DNA of 35,542 nucleotides from Bacteroidia bacterium (GTDB lineage Bacteria; Bacteroidota; Bacteroidia; M30B66): NCBI GenBank assembly GCA_018401705.1, contig JAGYKL010000031.1, positions 1 to 35,542 of the forward strand, read 5' to 3'. Shown piece by piece: positions 22,740 to 31,537 of this stretch (position 1 is its first letter; each line of letters starts with the position of its first letter). The notes under the pieces were generated by a model. It saw only the letters and a program-made list of their open reading frames with translations, ran no database searches and was not told where the DNA came from. The position numbers and the translations under genes were made by a program.

Positions 22740-24689
22740 ATGTCTTCTTCGTCTGATTCAAAAAAATACTGCGATAGTTTATTCAATTACAAGCGATTCT
22801 TAACGCGCGAGGTAAATGTTGGAGATTTAACAATTGGCGGTTCTGCTCCTATTCGGGTTCAATCAATGACTACAACCGATACTTTGGATACGCAAAGTAC
22901 TGTAGAGCAAAGTATTCGAATGATAAAAGCGGGTTGTGAGTTAGTGAGAATTACCGCTCCCAGTCTAAAAGAAGCTGAAAATTTAAAGAATATAAAGAAT
23001 GAACTGCGAGCTCGCGGTTACACAACACCGCTTGTTGCTGATATTCACTTTACTCCAAATGCCGCCGAACTTGCAGCCAAAATAGTTGAGAAAGTAAGGG
23101 TCAACCCAGGTAATTACGCAGATAAGAAGAAGTTCGAGCATATCGAATACACAAATTCATCTTACGAAGCAGAACTCGACAGAATCAGATCAAGATTCAG
23201 CCCCCTGGTTAAAATTTGCAAAGAATACGGAACTGCCATGAGAATTGGTACAAACCACGGCTCCCTTTCAGATCGAATTATGAGCCGATATGGCGACAGT
23301 CCACTTGGAATGGTTGAGTCTGCTATGGAATTCCTGAAGATTGCTGAAGAGGATAACTTCCACAATATCGTTTTATCGATGAAATCTTCAAATACGCAAG
23401 TTATGGTTGAAGCTTATCGTTTACTTGTGAACAGGATGATTCAAGAAGGCATGAATTACCCACTTCATCTTGGTGTTACCGAAGCCGGAGAAGGAGAAGA
23501 TGGAAGAATTAAATCAGCCACGGGAATTGCTACATTGCTTGAAGATGGCCTAGGAGACACTATCAGAGTTTCGCTTACAGAAGAGCCTGAATTTGAAATT
23601 CCTGTTGCAAAAACACTTGTAGATAGATATAGCAAACGAAATAAGCACTCTCATATTCCTGAAACTCAATCCTGGCCAATTAACCCGTTTCAGTATGAGA
23701 AGAAATTATCAATTCCAGTTAAAAACTTTGGAGGCGAGAGCTCCCCGCGTGTTATAGCCGACTTGAGTCATATTGAAATTGACAATCCAGCAAAGTTTTT
23801 CCAATTAGGCCATGCTTATTCAATTCCTTTGGATAAATGGAACCTAAAAGAAACAGCATGTGATTATATTTTTACAGGAGAAAAAACTATTAGTTTTGAA
23901 ATACCTGGAACCCTGGGAATCATACAAAACTTAGCCGCCTGGCAAAAAAATAAAGCATTTCATTTTCCTTTACTGAGTGCTCAAGAATTTCTTACAGAAG
24001 AGGCTTTTCAAGATTTACACTTTGTATTAGCTGATTTAAGTGATTTAGATTCAACTTTTATAGCAAAACTTAAATCTTCAAAGAGTGCTGTTATTATTGC
24101 TCAAACTCAGAATGCACATACCATGCCTGAGTTGAGGCGCTTTGCAGTTGAGCTCCTTAATAAAGAAGTTAAAGCTCCAATCATCTTCAAACAAAACGTT
24201 CAAGCCAATAAAATTGCAGATTTTCAATTGAATGCAGCTTCTGATTTAGGCGGTCTTTTTATTGATGGTTTAGGTGACGGCATTTGGCTTTCTAGTGATT
24301 CTGATTCTTTGTTGCCAAGAGATATTAATCTCACTTCGTTCGGAATTTTACAAGCCTCGCGTGTAAGAATTTCAAAAACAGAATACATATCTTGTCCATC
24401 ATGCGGAAGAACGCTATTCGACCTTCAAGAGACCACCGCTAAGATTCGTCAACGTACTGATCATCTTAAAGGATTAAAGATTGGTATTATGGGCTGTATC
24501 GTAAACGGGCCAGGCGAAATGGCCGATGCAGATTTTGGATATGTTGGCACCGGTGCAGGAAAAATCACCCTTTATAAAGGGAAAGAAGTCATAAAAAGAA
24601 ACGTTCCTTCCCAACACGCTGTTGATCAGCTAATTGAGCTTATCAAAGACCATGGCAGGTGGATTGAACCAGATGAATCTGGGAACTAG
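22740..24689 (+). CDS. ispG: 4-hydroxy-3-methylbut-2-en-1-yl diphosphate synthase (long form)
   Basis: A 649-residue IspG (GcpE), the [4Fe-4S] enzyme of the MEP isoprenoid pathway that reduces MEcPP to HMBPP. The N-terminal TIM-barrel domain is clear (GSAPIRVQSMTTTDT, LVADIHFTPNAA, KVRVNPGNY). The C-terminal iron-sulfur domain has C552 and C555 (CPSCGRT) and C586 with E593 in GCIVNGPGE. A further domain (about 300-530) is inserted between them; this long A*-B form is known from Bacteroidota, Chlamydiae and plants, in contrast to the roughly 370-residue E. coli form. The start was set at ATG 22740 from the promoter position. Monocistronic. Confidence 0.96.
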   Translation: MSSSSDSKKYCDSLFNYKRFLTREVNVGDLTIGGSAPIRVQSMTTTDTLDTQSTVEQSIRMIKAGCELVRITAPSLKEAENLKNIKNELRARGYTTPLVADIHFTPNAAELAAKIVEKVRVNPGNYADKKKFEHIEYTNSSYEAELDRIRSRFSPLVKICKEYGTAMRIGTNHGSLSDRIMSRYGDSPLGMVESAMEFLKIAEEDNFHNIVLSMKSSNTQVMVEAYRLLVNRMIQEGMNYPLHLGVTEAGEGEDGRIKSATGIATLLEDGLGDTIRVSLTEEPEFEIPVAKTLVDRYSKRNKHSHIPETQSWPINPFQYEKKLSIPVKNFGGESSPRVIADLSHIEIDNPAKFFQLGHAYSIPLDKWNLKETACDYIFTGEKTISFEIPGTLGIIQNLAAWQKNKAFHFPLLSAQEFLTEEAFQDLHFVLADLSDLDSTFIAKLKSSKSAVIIAQTQNAHTMPELRRFAVELLNKEVKAPIIFKQNVQANKIADFQLNAASDLGGLFIDGLGDGIWLSSDSDSLLPRDINLTSFGILQASRVRISKTEYISCPSCGRTLFDLQETTAKIRQRTDHLKGLKIGIMGCIVNGPGEMADADFGYVGTGAGKITLYKGKEVIKRNVPSQHAVDQLIELIKDHGRWIEPDESGN

Positions 24690-24919
24690 ACTTTAAACTG
24701 TATTAAAAGTCAGGATTAAATTTCCATTTTTTCTTACACCTAATTACAGAACAATTAGAAATTCAAAAGTCTGAATATCTGATAGTTAAAAAACCATGTT
24801 CTCGTGTTTGGAAATTTCCTTACATAAGTAAGAGAGTTGCAAAAATCAACTCTGTGCTGCGTAACTACTCCTAAGTAAATAAAGTATGACTTTAGTGTAT
24901 TAAGGAAACACCATCCACC

Positions 24920-27900
24920 ATGGAAATTTACAAGGCACATACATCAGGACAACTCATGAAGTTTTGCTTGATGCTTCTTCTAGCAGCAGTTTCAAGTTCA
25001 GCAAACGCGACTTCATATGTTTGGAATGGATCAATATCTACTTCCTGGGGCGAGCCCAATAACTGGACTCCCGCTGGAATACCCGATCTTGGCGATGATG
25101 TTACCATTAGCAATCAAACAAACAACCCCGTTTTTGAAGAAATTAGTGGTCTTAACGATTTTACAATGACATCAGGAACGCTAAATCTTGATGCATTTAT
25201 TCTTGTAATTTACGGAAATGCGAATCTCAATGGAGGAATAATCAGCAATGGCACAATGAACTTTCAAGGTGCTGCAGTATTTGCTGGTACAACACTTAAT
25301 ATTGGAATTCAAGGCACAGCATCATCGTTTGAATTTAATGGTAGCACATTTAATAATGCCGTTGATGTTAATTTCAGCGGCAGTTCTGAAGTTATCTCTG
25401 CTGGTGGAAATACATTTAATTCAACATTTAGTTTAACAAATTCTGGTTCTGCCAATTTCATAATGGCAAACACTAACTCCGATACATTCAAAGACGAAGT
25501 AACCTTTACAAATTCAGGCTCTGCATTAATCCTAGCCTCACATACAGCATTAGGCACAGCCTATGAAGGAAATATCAATTTTATTTCAACTGGCTCAAGT
25601 CAGGGAATTCGACTAGGGCAAAATGGAGGTACCTCAACCTTATCTTCAACAAGAACCCTAAATATCGGTGGTAGTGGATTTTCAATTGGTGATTTGAGAC
25701 TTAGGAATTTAACTGTACCTGGCACAACAGCTCAATCTTTAACATTGAGCGGAACAGCATCGATTTATATAGAATCGGGAGTTTCTTTCGGAGGTAATGT
25801 TACATTTAGTTCTCCTCAAGTGTTCCTTAATGGAGCAAGCTATTCGGGAACATCCAATATAACAAAAACAGGCTCAACCAGTAACCAAAGTTTAGGAGGA
25901 AACACTTTTACAGGGGCTGCAACAATATCTAACTCAGGTAGTGGTGATTTTATACTAGGAGTTTCAAACCCCGATAATTTTAGTTCAACTGCAAGTTTCT
26001 CAAACACAGGAAGTGGAACCATTTTCGTTGCTCAAGTAGCAACGGGAACCATTTTCTCTAACAATATAGAAGTATCTTCTAGTGGCTCAAGTAAAGGTGT
26101 TAGGTTTGGGCAAAGTGGTGGAACAGCTATTCTTTCAAGTGGGAGAACAATCACCATCGGAGCAGGAGGTTTTAGTGCCGGAAGTTTAAGATTAAGAGGC
26201 TTTGTTCAAAGTGGTTCAACAGCCCAAACTTTAGATGTTTCATCCGGGAGTGCTCAATTATACCTTGAAAGTTCAACCGTCTTTAATGGAAATATCACTT
26301 TCAACTTTCCACAAGTTTTTCTTAATGGTTTTACAGCAAATGGAACTGCTTCAATTACAAAGAATGGAGCAACTGATAACTCAGGCTCAGGTGGAAACAC
26401 ATTCTCAGGAACAGCATCCATTACAAATACTGGAAGCGGAAGGCTCCGCTTGGGAAATGTTTCACCAGACGTGTTTGCTAATAACTTAACACTAACAAGT
26501 TCAGGATCTAGTTCCATACAAATTGCTCATGGAGCAACAGGAACAACATTTGCCGGAGATATAACATTAAATTCAAGTGGAAGCAGTACCGGAATATTCT
26601 TTGGTGAAAATGGAGGAACTTCCAGCCTAGCAGATACTAAAACATTAATCATCGGAGGTTCGGGATATAGCACAGGCGCACTTTCGCTATCGGGGTTTAC
26701 TCAAACTGGAAGCACAGCTCAATCATTAACAGGTTTCAGCGGAACTGCTGAATTAATTCTTGGCACAGGAACAACTTTTAATGCTGCTGTTACATTTGCA
26801 GCTCCTAATTTGATGCTCAACGGAAGCACATTTAATTCTACTGCTTCTTTAACTAAAAATGGAGCAGGCGGAAATACCAGTAATGGAGGTAATACCTTTG
26901 AAGGTAATGTTACCCTCGTAAACTCGGGGGATGGCGAAATGATTCTTGCTAATTCTGCTGCTGACATCTTTAATGCTAATCTAATTCTTGAAAACACTGG
27001 AACTGATGTTATTAATTTGGCTTATGCCGCCAGCGACAATGAATTCAATGGAAACATTGAACTTAATTGCACCGGAACTGGCGGAGGAATTAGGTTTGGA
27101 GAGAACGGCGGTACTTCTACCCTGGCAGACTCTTACACTATTACAATAGGCACAGGAGGCTTTGATTCGGGAGACTTAAGAATTGCAAACTTCACTCAAA
27201 CTGGTTCTACAGCTCAATCTTTAACTACGTTTTCAAATAGTGTGGAAGTTTATCTTGAAGAGAACTCTACATTCAACGGAAATTTAACTGTTTCAGCACC
27301 AGGAATGTACTTAAATGGTGTAACATTTAACGGAACTGCTAGCATTACTAAGTCAGGCACTGGCTTCAACTTATCTAATGGAGGCAACGTTTTTAATGGA
27401 ACAACAACTATTACTAATACCAGCTCGGGAACTTTCATCCTTGCAGGAAGCACTCCAGATGATTTTAACGAGGATGTAACTTTCTTGCAAAACACAGATT
27501 TTACACTTTACCCGGCTTACAATGTCAATTGTACTTTCGCTAAGAATATTTCTACAGTTGGTTCATCAACAACAATAGTATTTGCGGCCAACGGAGGAAG
27601 AGTAACACTTAATGGAACATCCGCTCAGGAAATCCAGGGAGACGCTTCGCAAAAGCCAGATTTCTACAATCTTACTTTAAACAACTCTTCAGCCGATATA
27701 ACACTGAGTGTTCCTGTTAATGTTACAAACAATATGATATTCACCAATGGAAAAATCATCACCACTCCTACTAACCTGCTAACCTTTGCCGATAATTGCA
27801 CTGTTTCTGCAGTTTCAAATAGCAGTCATGTGCAAGGGCCCTGCAGAAAAGAAGGAGATGATGCTTTTACTTTCCCTGTAGGAAAAAGTGGATTCTACAG

Positions 27901-28825
27901 ACCTATTGGAATTTCTGCTCCTTCAAATCCAACAGATCACTTTACTGCAACTTTTTATATGGCAACCTCTGATGGAACTTACTCTCATGCTTCTAAAGAC
28001 CCGTCAATTGACCACCTAAGTCAGTGCGAATACTGGACGCTAGATAGAACAAATGGTTCTTCAAATGTAGCAGTAACCCTAAGCTGGAACACTACAAGCT
28101 GCGGAGTTACAAATTTGGGTGATTTGCTTGTAGCGCGTTGGAATGGTTCAATGTGGAAAGACCATGGTAATGGAGGAACCACTGGAAACACAACAGCAGG
28201 AACAGTTTCTTCAAGTTCAGCAATTTCCAATTTCAGTCCTTTTACTCTATCCTCAAGTACTTCAGAGAACCCCTTACCAGTGAATCTAGTAAGTTTTACT
28301 GCAACACCTCAGGAAAGAGAAGTTCTAGTTGAATGGACTACAGTGAGTGAAACCAACAACGAATATTTCAGCATAGAGTCAAGTAATGATGCTATTAATT
28401 TCAATGAAATCGCAAGAATACCGGGAGCATTTAATAGCAACACTATCATTAAATATAAGGAATTAGATAAGAATCCATTTCCTGGTGTTTCTTACTATCG
28501 CTTAAAGCAGGTAGATTATGATGGAGAAACGATGTTCTCTAAAATAGCTGTTGTAAATATGCCGATAATAACAGAAGCTGATTTAGTAATATGCCCTAAT
28601 CCGGTTGTCAACATTATGGATGTTCGCCTCGACCCTTTCCTATTCCACTCCCCTTCTATCGAGGTGAGAGACATAAGTGGAAAATTAATTCAAAGCTATC
28701 AGGTAACTGAAATTGATGTTCAAAAACCATTTAGAATAGATTTAAATGAACTACCTCAAGGGATGTACTTTCTTCAGGTTAGCGAACAAGGATATTCTGT
28801 AAGCAAAAGACTTGTGAAAAAATAA
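24920..28825 (+). CDS. Large repeat-rich surface protein with T9SS type A sorting domain
   Basis: A 1,301-residue secreted protein. The signal peptide is MKFCLMLLLAAVSSSANA (from residue 13; ATG 24956 is an equally plausible start). Residues of about 20-870 are Gly/Ser/Thr/Asn-rich beta-helix-like sequence with about 165-residue tandem repeats. Each contains elements like GSTAQSLT, LNGxTFNGTASITK, GGNTFxG and GIRFGxNGGTSTL. About 900-1,060 resembles a transition/adhesin module (VQGPCRKEGDDAFTFPVGKSG). About 1,120-1,215 is a fibronectin-like domain (PLPVNLVSFTA...VEWTTVSETNNEYFSIE...YYRLKQVDYDGE) typical of Bacteroidota. The end (VICPNPVVNIMDVR ... DISGKLIQSYQV ... LPQGMYFLQV) is a type A sorting domain. 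An adhesin or matrix protein is likely, but no ligand can be named. It ends just before a strong terminator. Confidence 0.88.
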   Translation: MEIYKAHTSGQLMKFCLMLLLAAVSSSANATSYVWNGSISTSWGEPNNWTPAGIPDLGDDVTISNQTNNPVFEEISGLNDFTMTSGTLNLDAFILVIYGNANLNGGIISNGTMNFQGAAVFAGTTLNIGIQGTASSFEFNGSTFNNAVDVNFSGSSEVISAGGNTFNSTFSLTNSGSANFIMANTNSDTFKDEVTFTNSGSALILASHTALGTAYEGNINFISTGSSQGIRLGQNGGTSTLSSTRTLNIGGSGFSIGDLRLRNLTVPGTTAQSLTLSGTASIYIESGVSFGGNVTFSSPQVFLNGASYSGTSNITKTGSTSNQSLGGNTFTGAATISNSGSGDFILGVSNPDNFSSTASFSNTGSGTIFVAQVATGTIFSNNIEVSSSGSSKGVRFGQSGGTAILSSGRTITIGAGGFSAGSLRLRGFVQSGSTAQTLDVSSGSAQLYLESSTVFNGNITFNFPQVFLNGFTANGTASITKNGATDNSGSGGNTFSGTASITNTGSGRLRLGNVSPDVFANNLTLTSSGSSSIQIAHGATGTTFAGDITLNSSGSSTGIFFGENGGTSSLADTKTLIIGGSGYSTGALSLSGFTQTGSTAQSLTGFSGTAELILGTGTTFNAAVTFAAPNLMLNGSTFNSTASLTKNGAGGNTSNGGNTFEGNVTLVNSGDGEMILANSAADIFNANLILENTGTDVINLAYAASDNEFNGNIELNCTGTGGGIRFGENGGTSTLADSYTITIGTGGFDSGDLRIANFTQTGSTAQSLTTFSNSVEVYLEENSTFNGNLTVSAPGMYLNGVTFNGTASITKSGTGFNLSNGGNVFNGTTTITNTSSGTFILAGSTPDDFNEDVTFLQNTDFTLYPAYNVNCTFAKNISTVGSSTTIVFAANGGRVTLNGTSAQEIQGDASQKPDFYNLTLNNSSADITLSVPVNVTNNMIFTNGKIITTPTNLLTFADNCTVSAVSNSSHVQGPCRKEGDDAFTFPVGKSGFYRPIGISAPSNPTDHFTATFYMATSDGTYSHASKDPSIDHLSQCEYWTLDRTNGSSNVAVTLSWNTTSCGVTNLGDLLVARWNGSMWKDHGNGGTTGNTTAGTVSSSSAISNFSPFTLSSSTSENPLPVNLVSFTATPQEREVLVEWTTVSETNNEYFSIESSNDAINFNEIARIPGAFNSNTIIKYKELDKNPFPGVSYYRLKQVDYDGETMFSKIAVVNMPIITEADLVICPNPVVNIMDVRLDPFLFHSPSIEVRDISGKLIQSYQVTEIDVQKPFRIDLNELPQGMYFLQVSEQGYSVSKRLVKK
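25250..27500 (+). repeat. Protein-coding tandem repeats of about 492-495 bp
   Basis: The marker codons for T-A-Q (in GSTAQSL) start at 25727, 26219, 26714 and 27209, i.e. spacings of 492, 495 and 495 bases (164-165 residues). Units are diverged (roughly half of positions by eye) but keep order: TAQSLT, LNGxTF, SITKxG, GGNTF, xPDxF, GIRFGxNGGTSTL, TITIGxGGF. A partial unit precedes the first. No frameshift is seen. Confidence 0.85.
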
Positions 28826-28852
28826 GTTTAAGACCTAACCTTAACTTGTCTA

Positions 28853-28881
28853 AAGAAGGCAACCTATTTGGTTGCCTTCTT
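28853..28881. terminator. Intrinsic (probably bidirectional) terminator between convergent genes
   Basis: AAGAAGGCAACC, loop TATTT, GGTTGCCTTCTT form a perfect 12-bp stem followed by a T run on the plus strand. It lies 27 bases after the 1,301-residue gene stop and 18 bases from the end of lpdA on the other strand, where the A-rich 5' flank gives a weaker U tract. Confidence 0.9.
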
Positions 28882-28898
28882 TTTTTGCTTTAGAGCAA

Positions 28899-30305
28899 TT
28901 AAATATGAATGGCTCTATTGTCGGTGGCTGCTAATGCAGCTTCTCTAAATGACTCTGTAAAAGTTGGATGCGCATGGCTTATTCTTGCAATATCTTCTGC
29001 TGATGCCCTAAATTCCATTGCAACAACAGCTTCAGCAATCATATCTGCTGCTCTTGGACCAATTATGTGAACACCAAGAATTTCATCAGTTTCTTTATCT
29101 GCAAGTACTTTAACTAAACCATCAGTATCCATACTTGCTCTTGCTCTTCCCGAAGCTTTGAATGGGAAAGAACCTGTTTTGTAAGCTCTTTTGTCAACTT
29201 TTAATTGCTCTTCAGTGTAGCCCACACTAGCCACTTCTGGCCAAGTATAAACGACATTTGGAATAAGTAAATGATTAATATGTGGCTTTTGTCCAGCAAT
29301 TCTTTCTGCTACATACGTTCCTTCTTCTTCAGCTTTATGGGCAAGCATTGCACCTCTTACAACATCTCCAATAGCATAAATACCTTCAACAGAAGTTTCG
29401 CAATGCTCATTTACAGGAATTCTACCTCTTTCATCTGCAGTGATGCCTGCCTTCTCAAGATTTAATCCATCTGTATAAGGCCTTCTTCCTGTGGCCACCA
29501 AAACATAATCACCCTTTATCTCTATTGATTTTCCATCTTTCAAAGATTCAGCAGTTACTGTTACAGTTTTGCCACTAACTTTAGCGGAGGTTACTTTATG
29601 TTGAAGATTAAACTTAAAGCCCAATTTCATGAGTACTTTTTGTAATTCTTTGCTCAAGGTTTTGTCAAAAGCACCGCATATGGCATCAGTAAATTCAACT
29701 ACGGTTATCTCCGAACCTAATCTTCCATAAACAGAGCCCATTTCCATCCCTATAACTCCTCCACCGATAATAATCATATGCTTCGGAACTTCCTTTAACT
29801 GAAGAGCTTCAGTAGAAGTAATTATTCTTTTCTTATCGATGTTTACTCCAGGAACAGAAGAGGGCTTTGATCCAGTTGCGATAACAATATTTTTTGCGCT
29901 TATTTTCTCTTCTTTCCCATCATCACTTTTAATTGATATAGTTTTTGCATCAACGAAAGAGCCAAACCCATGAATAACATCGATCTTGTTTTTCTTCATT
30001 AAATAATCAATACCGGCAACTGTTTGAGAAACAACTCCGTCTTTCCTTGATATCATTTGCTTAAGATCAACTTTAAGATTACTAAGCTCAATACCATGTT
30101 CTTTGAAAGTATGAGAAGCATTGTGATAATGCTCTGAAGAGTCGAGCATTGCTTTAGAAGGAATGCATCCCACGTTTAAGCAAGTACCTCCAAGAGTAGA
30201 ATACTTTTCAATAAGCGCTGTTTTTAAACCCAACTGCGCACAACGAATGGCAGATACATAACCTCCAGGACCAGAACCTATAATGACAACATCGAATTCC
30301 TTCAT
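28899..30305 (-). CDS. lpdA: Dihydrolipoyl dehydrogenase (E3)
   Basis: A 468-residue flavoprotein that reoxidises dihydrolipoamide in pyruvate, 2-oxoglutarate and branched-chain dehydrogenase complexes or in the glycine cleavage system. It shows the FAD GxGxxG (IIGSGPGGYVSAI, 8-20), the redox disulfide C42/C47 in GGTCLNVGCIPSK, an NAD-binding GGGVIGMEMG, ATGRRPYTDGL, the second FAD motif YAIGDV, and the catalytic H446/E451 in HAHPTFTESF. Length is standard. It stands alone, not beside E1/E2 genes, as is usual in Bacteroidota. Confidence 0.97.
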   Translation of the reverse strand: MKEFDVVIIGSGPGGYVSAIRCAQLGLKTALIEKYSTLGGTCLNVGCIPSKAMLDSSEHYHNASHTFKEHGIELSNLKVDLKQMISRKDGVVSQTVAGIDYLMKKNKIDVIHGFGSFVDAKTISIKSDDGKEEKISAKNIVIATGSKPSSVPGVNIDKKRIITSTEALQLKEVPKHMIIIGGGVIGMEMGSVYGRLGSEITVVEFTDAICGAFDKTLSKELQKVLMKLGFKFNLQHKVTSAKVSGKTVTVTAESLKDGKSIEIKGDYVLVATGRRPYTDGLNLEKAGITADERGRIPVNEHCETSVEGIYAIGDVVRGAMLAHKAEEEGTYVAERIAGQKPHINHLLIPNVVYTWPEVASVGYTEEQLKVDKRAYKTGSFPFKASGRARASMDTDGLVKVLADKETDEILGVHIIGPRAADMIAEAVVAMEFRASAEDIARISHAHPTFTESFREAALAATDNRAIHI

Positions 30306-30329
30306 GATTGATTTTTACTTTTGATGTCG

Positions 30330-30337
30330 CAAAAATA
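30330..30337 (-). promoter_or_regulatory. Bacteroidota -7 promoter box TATTTTTG for lpdA
   Basis: On the minus strand, TATTTTTG (TAnnTTTG) lies 24 bases upstream of the lpdA ATG. No clear TTTG -33 element was found at the right distance. Confidence 0.45.
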
Positions 30338-30460
30338 GCTTTTTTTGAGGCTTTAAAAGCCCGATATCATCATCATTAAATCAAGAATTTATTCCATTAC
30401 CCCATTTTTATCGGACTGAACAGGCTAAAGCATACAATTACTTTGGCCCAAATCATTTGA

Positions 30461-31537
30461 TTATCGCGTATTCATAGTCCTTCCAAAAAAGGATCCATTA
30501 CCAATAATCCTCAAAGAGATTTCAAAACCACCTCTTCCGTTTGAAGCAGGCCTTAATGTTGAAAGATTTGCATCATAGCTAAACCCTATGGCATAGTTAG
30601 CAAACTCTAACATACTGCTGATTACTATAGCATCACCAGCTCTTACATATGCACCTAAATAAGCTCCAGCTCCTTTATATTGCCCTGTATATTTAGATTC
30701 GGGTAAGATATCATATCTAATCATTGAGCCAACCAAAATTTGCCTGTTTGGCCCTTGACTATAAAAGAGAAAGCCTGGATTGACTGCGATCTTAGATGAA
30801 GGTATACTAATTAGAAAATTGGCATGTGCGACATACTTTATCCAAAGTTTTTCTCCCGTCTCATTGAAAGAATAATTGGGTCTATTGAAATGATGTATAG
30901 CAAAACCTGCGCTCCCTTTTAAATAGTTATTCCCTTCAGTATGAATTCGACCTGATTGATTGTCGAATGACCAAACGATTCCAGTTGCAAAATCTAAATA
31001 GCTAAATGTTGGGTTCATTAACGTCTCTCCTGTTGGAAGATTTGCATTGTATACTCCTTCACTATATTGACTTCCCCATTCAAAATTACCGAAGTCAATT
31101 CTTCTTTGTCCTAACCCACCTGTGAAACCAACTCCAATTTTATGAACTTTATTTAATCTAACATGATAAGCCAAGGCACCAGAAAAGGAGGTCGTTTTTA
31201 ATAGCCCATCTCCAGCTTCATCGTAATTAACATTCAAACCGGCTGCGAAAAAGTTTTTCTGCGATTTCTTTTTTATAAACCTCCCATGAACTGCAGCACC
31301 AAAGGTTTTATAAGGTACTGTCACTGATTTCCATTGGGTTCGATAATTCAAAGTAGACTCTAACCCTACTGTAGCTCCTGCATTTGCTGGATTCTGCAAT
31401 AGTGGAGCCATGTAAAACTGCGAAAAGTGTATGTCTTGTGCCTTTAAACTCCCTAAAGTAAAAATGCTTAAAAGAAGAAAAACACAGAGGTTTCTCGTTA
31501 TGGCTAAATCTGAAATATGTAAAATCTTTTTCATCAT
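30461..31537 (-). CDS. PorP/SprF family type IX secretion system membrane protein
   Basis: A 358-residue outer-membrane beta-barrel protein. The signal peptide ends near LGSLKAQ (residue about 33). Directly after it comes DIHFSQFYMAPLLQNPANAG, the hallmark start of the PorP/SprF family. The body has alternating barrel strands (LESTLNYRTQWKSV, GFAIHHFNRPNYSF, AIGFSYDANLS), and it ends SLRIIGNGSFFGRTMNTR. SprF proteins are needed to export or anchor individual type B T9SS cargo, classically SprB. The ATG overlaps the stop of the giant upstream type B protein (ATGA, 4 bases), so cargo and helper are translationally coupled. A second ATG follows immediately and cannot be excluded. Confidence 0.93.
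   Translation of the reverse strand: MMKKILHISDLAITRNLCVFLLLSIFTLGSLKAQDIHFSQFYMAPLLQNPANAGATVGLESTLNYRTQWKSVTVPYKTFGAAVHGRFIKKKSQKNFFAAGLNVNYDEAGDGLLKTTSFSGALAYHVRLNKVHKIGVGFTGGLGQRRIDFGNFEWGSQYSEGVYNANLPTGETLMNPTFSYLDFATGIVWSFDNQSGRIHTEGNNYLKGSAGFAIHHFNRPNYSFNETGEKLWIKYVAHANFLISIPSSKIAVNPGFLFYSQGPNRQILVGSMIRYDILPESKYTGQYKGAGAYLGAYVRAGDAIVISSMLEFANYAIGFSYDANLSTLRPASNGRGGFEISLRIIGNGSFFGRTMNTR

Noticed and set aside
14041-24919. tRNA, rRNA or riboswitch in the intergenic gaps
   Set aside because: The gaps (14038-14157, 18747-18858, 24690-24919) show no cloverleaf, CCA end or recognisable riboswitch core by eye.
25309-27495. Several 60-90-codon antisense frames inside the 1,301-residue surface protein gene
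   Set aside because: They recur with the repeat period and have repetitive hydrophobic composition; they are shadows of the repeats, not genes.
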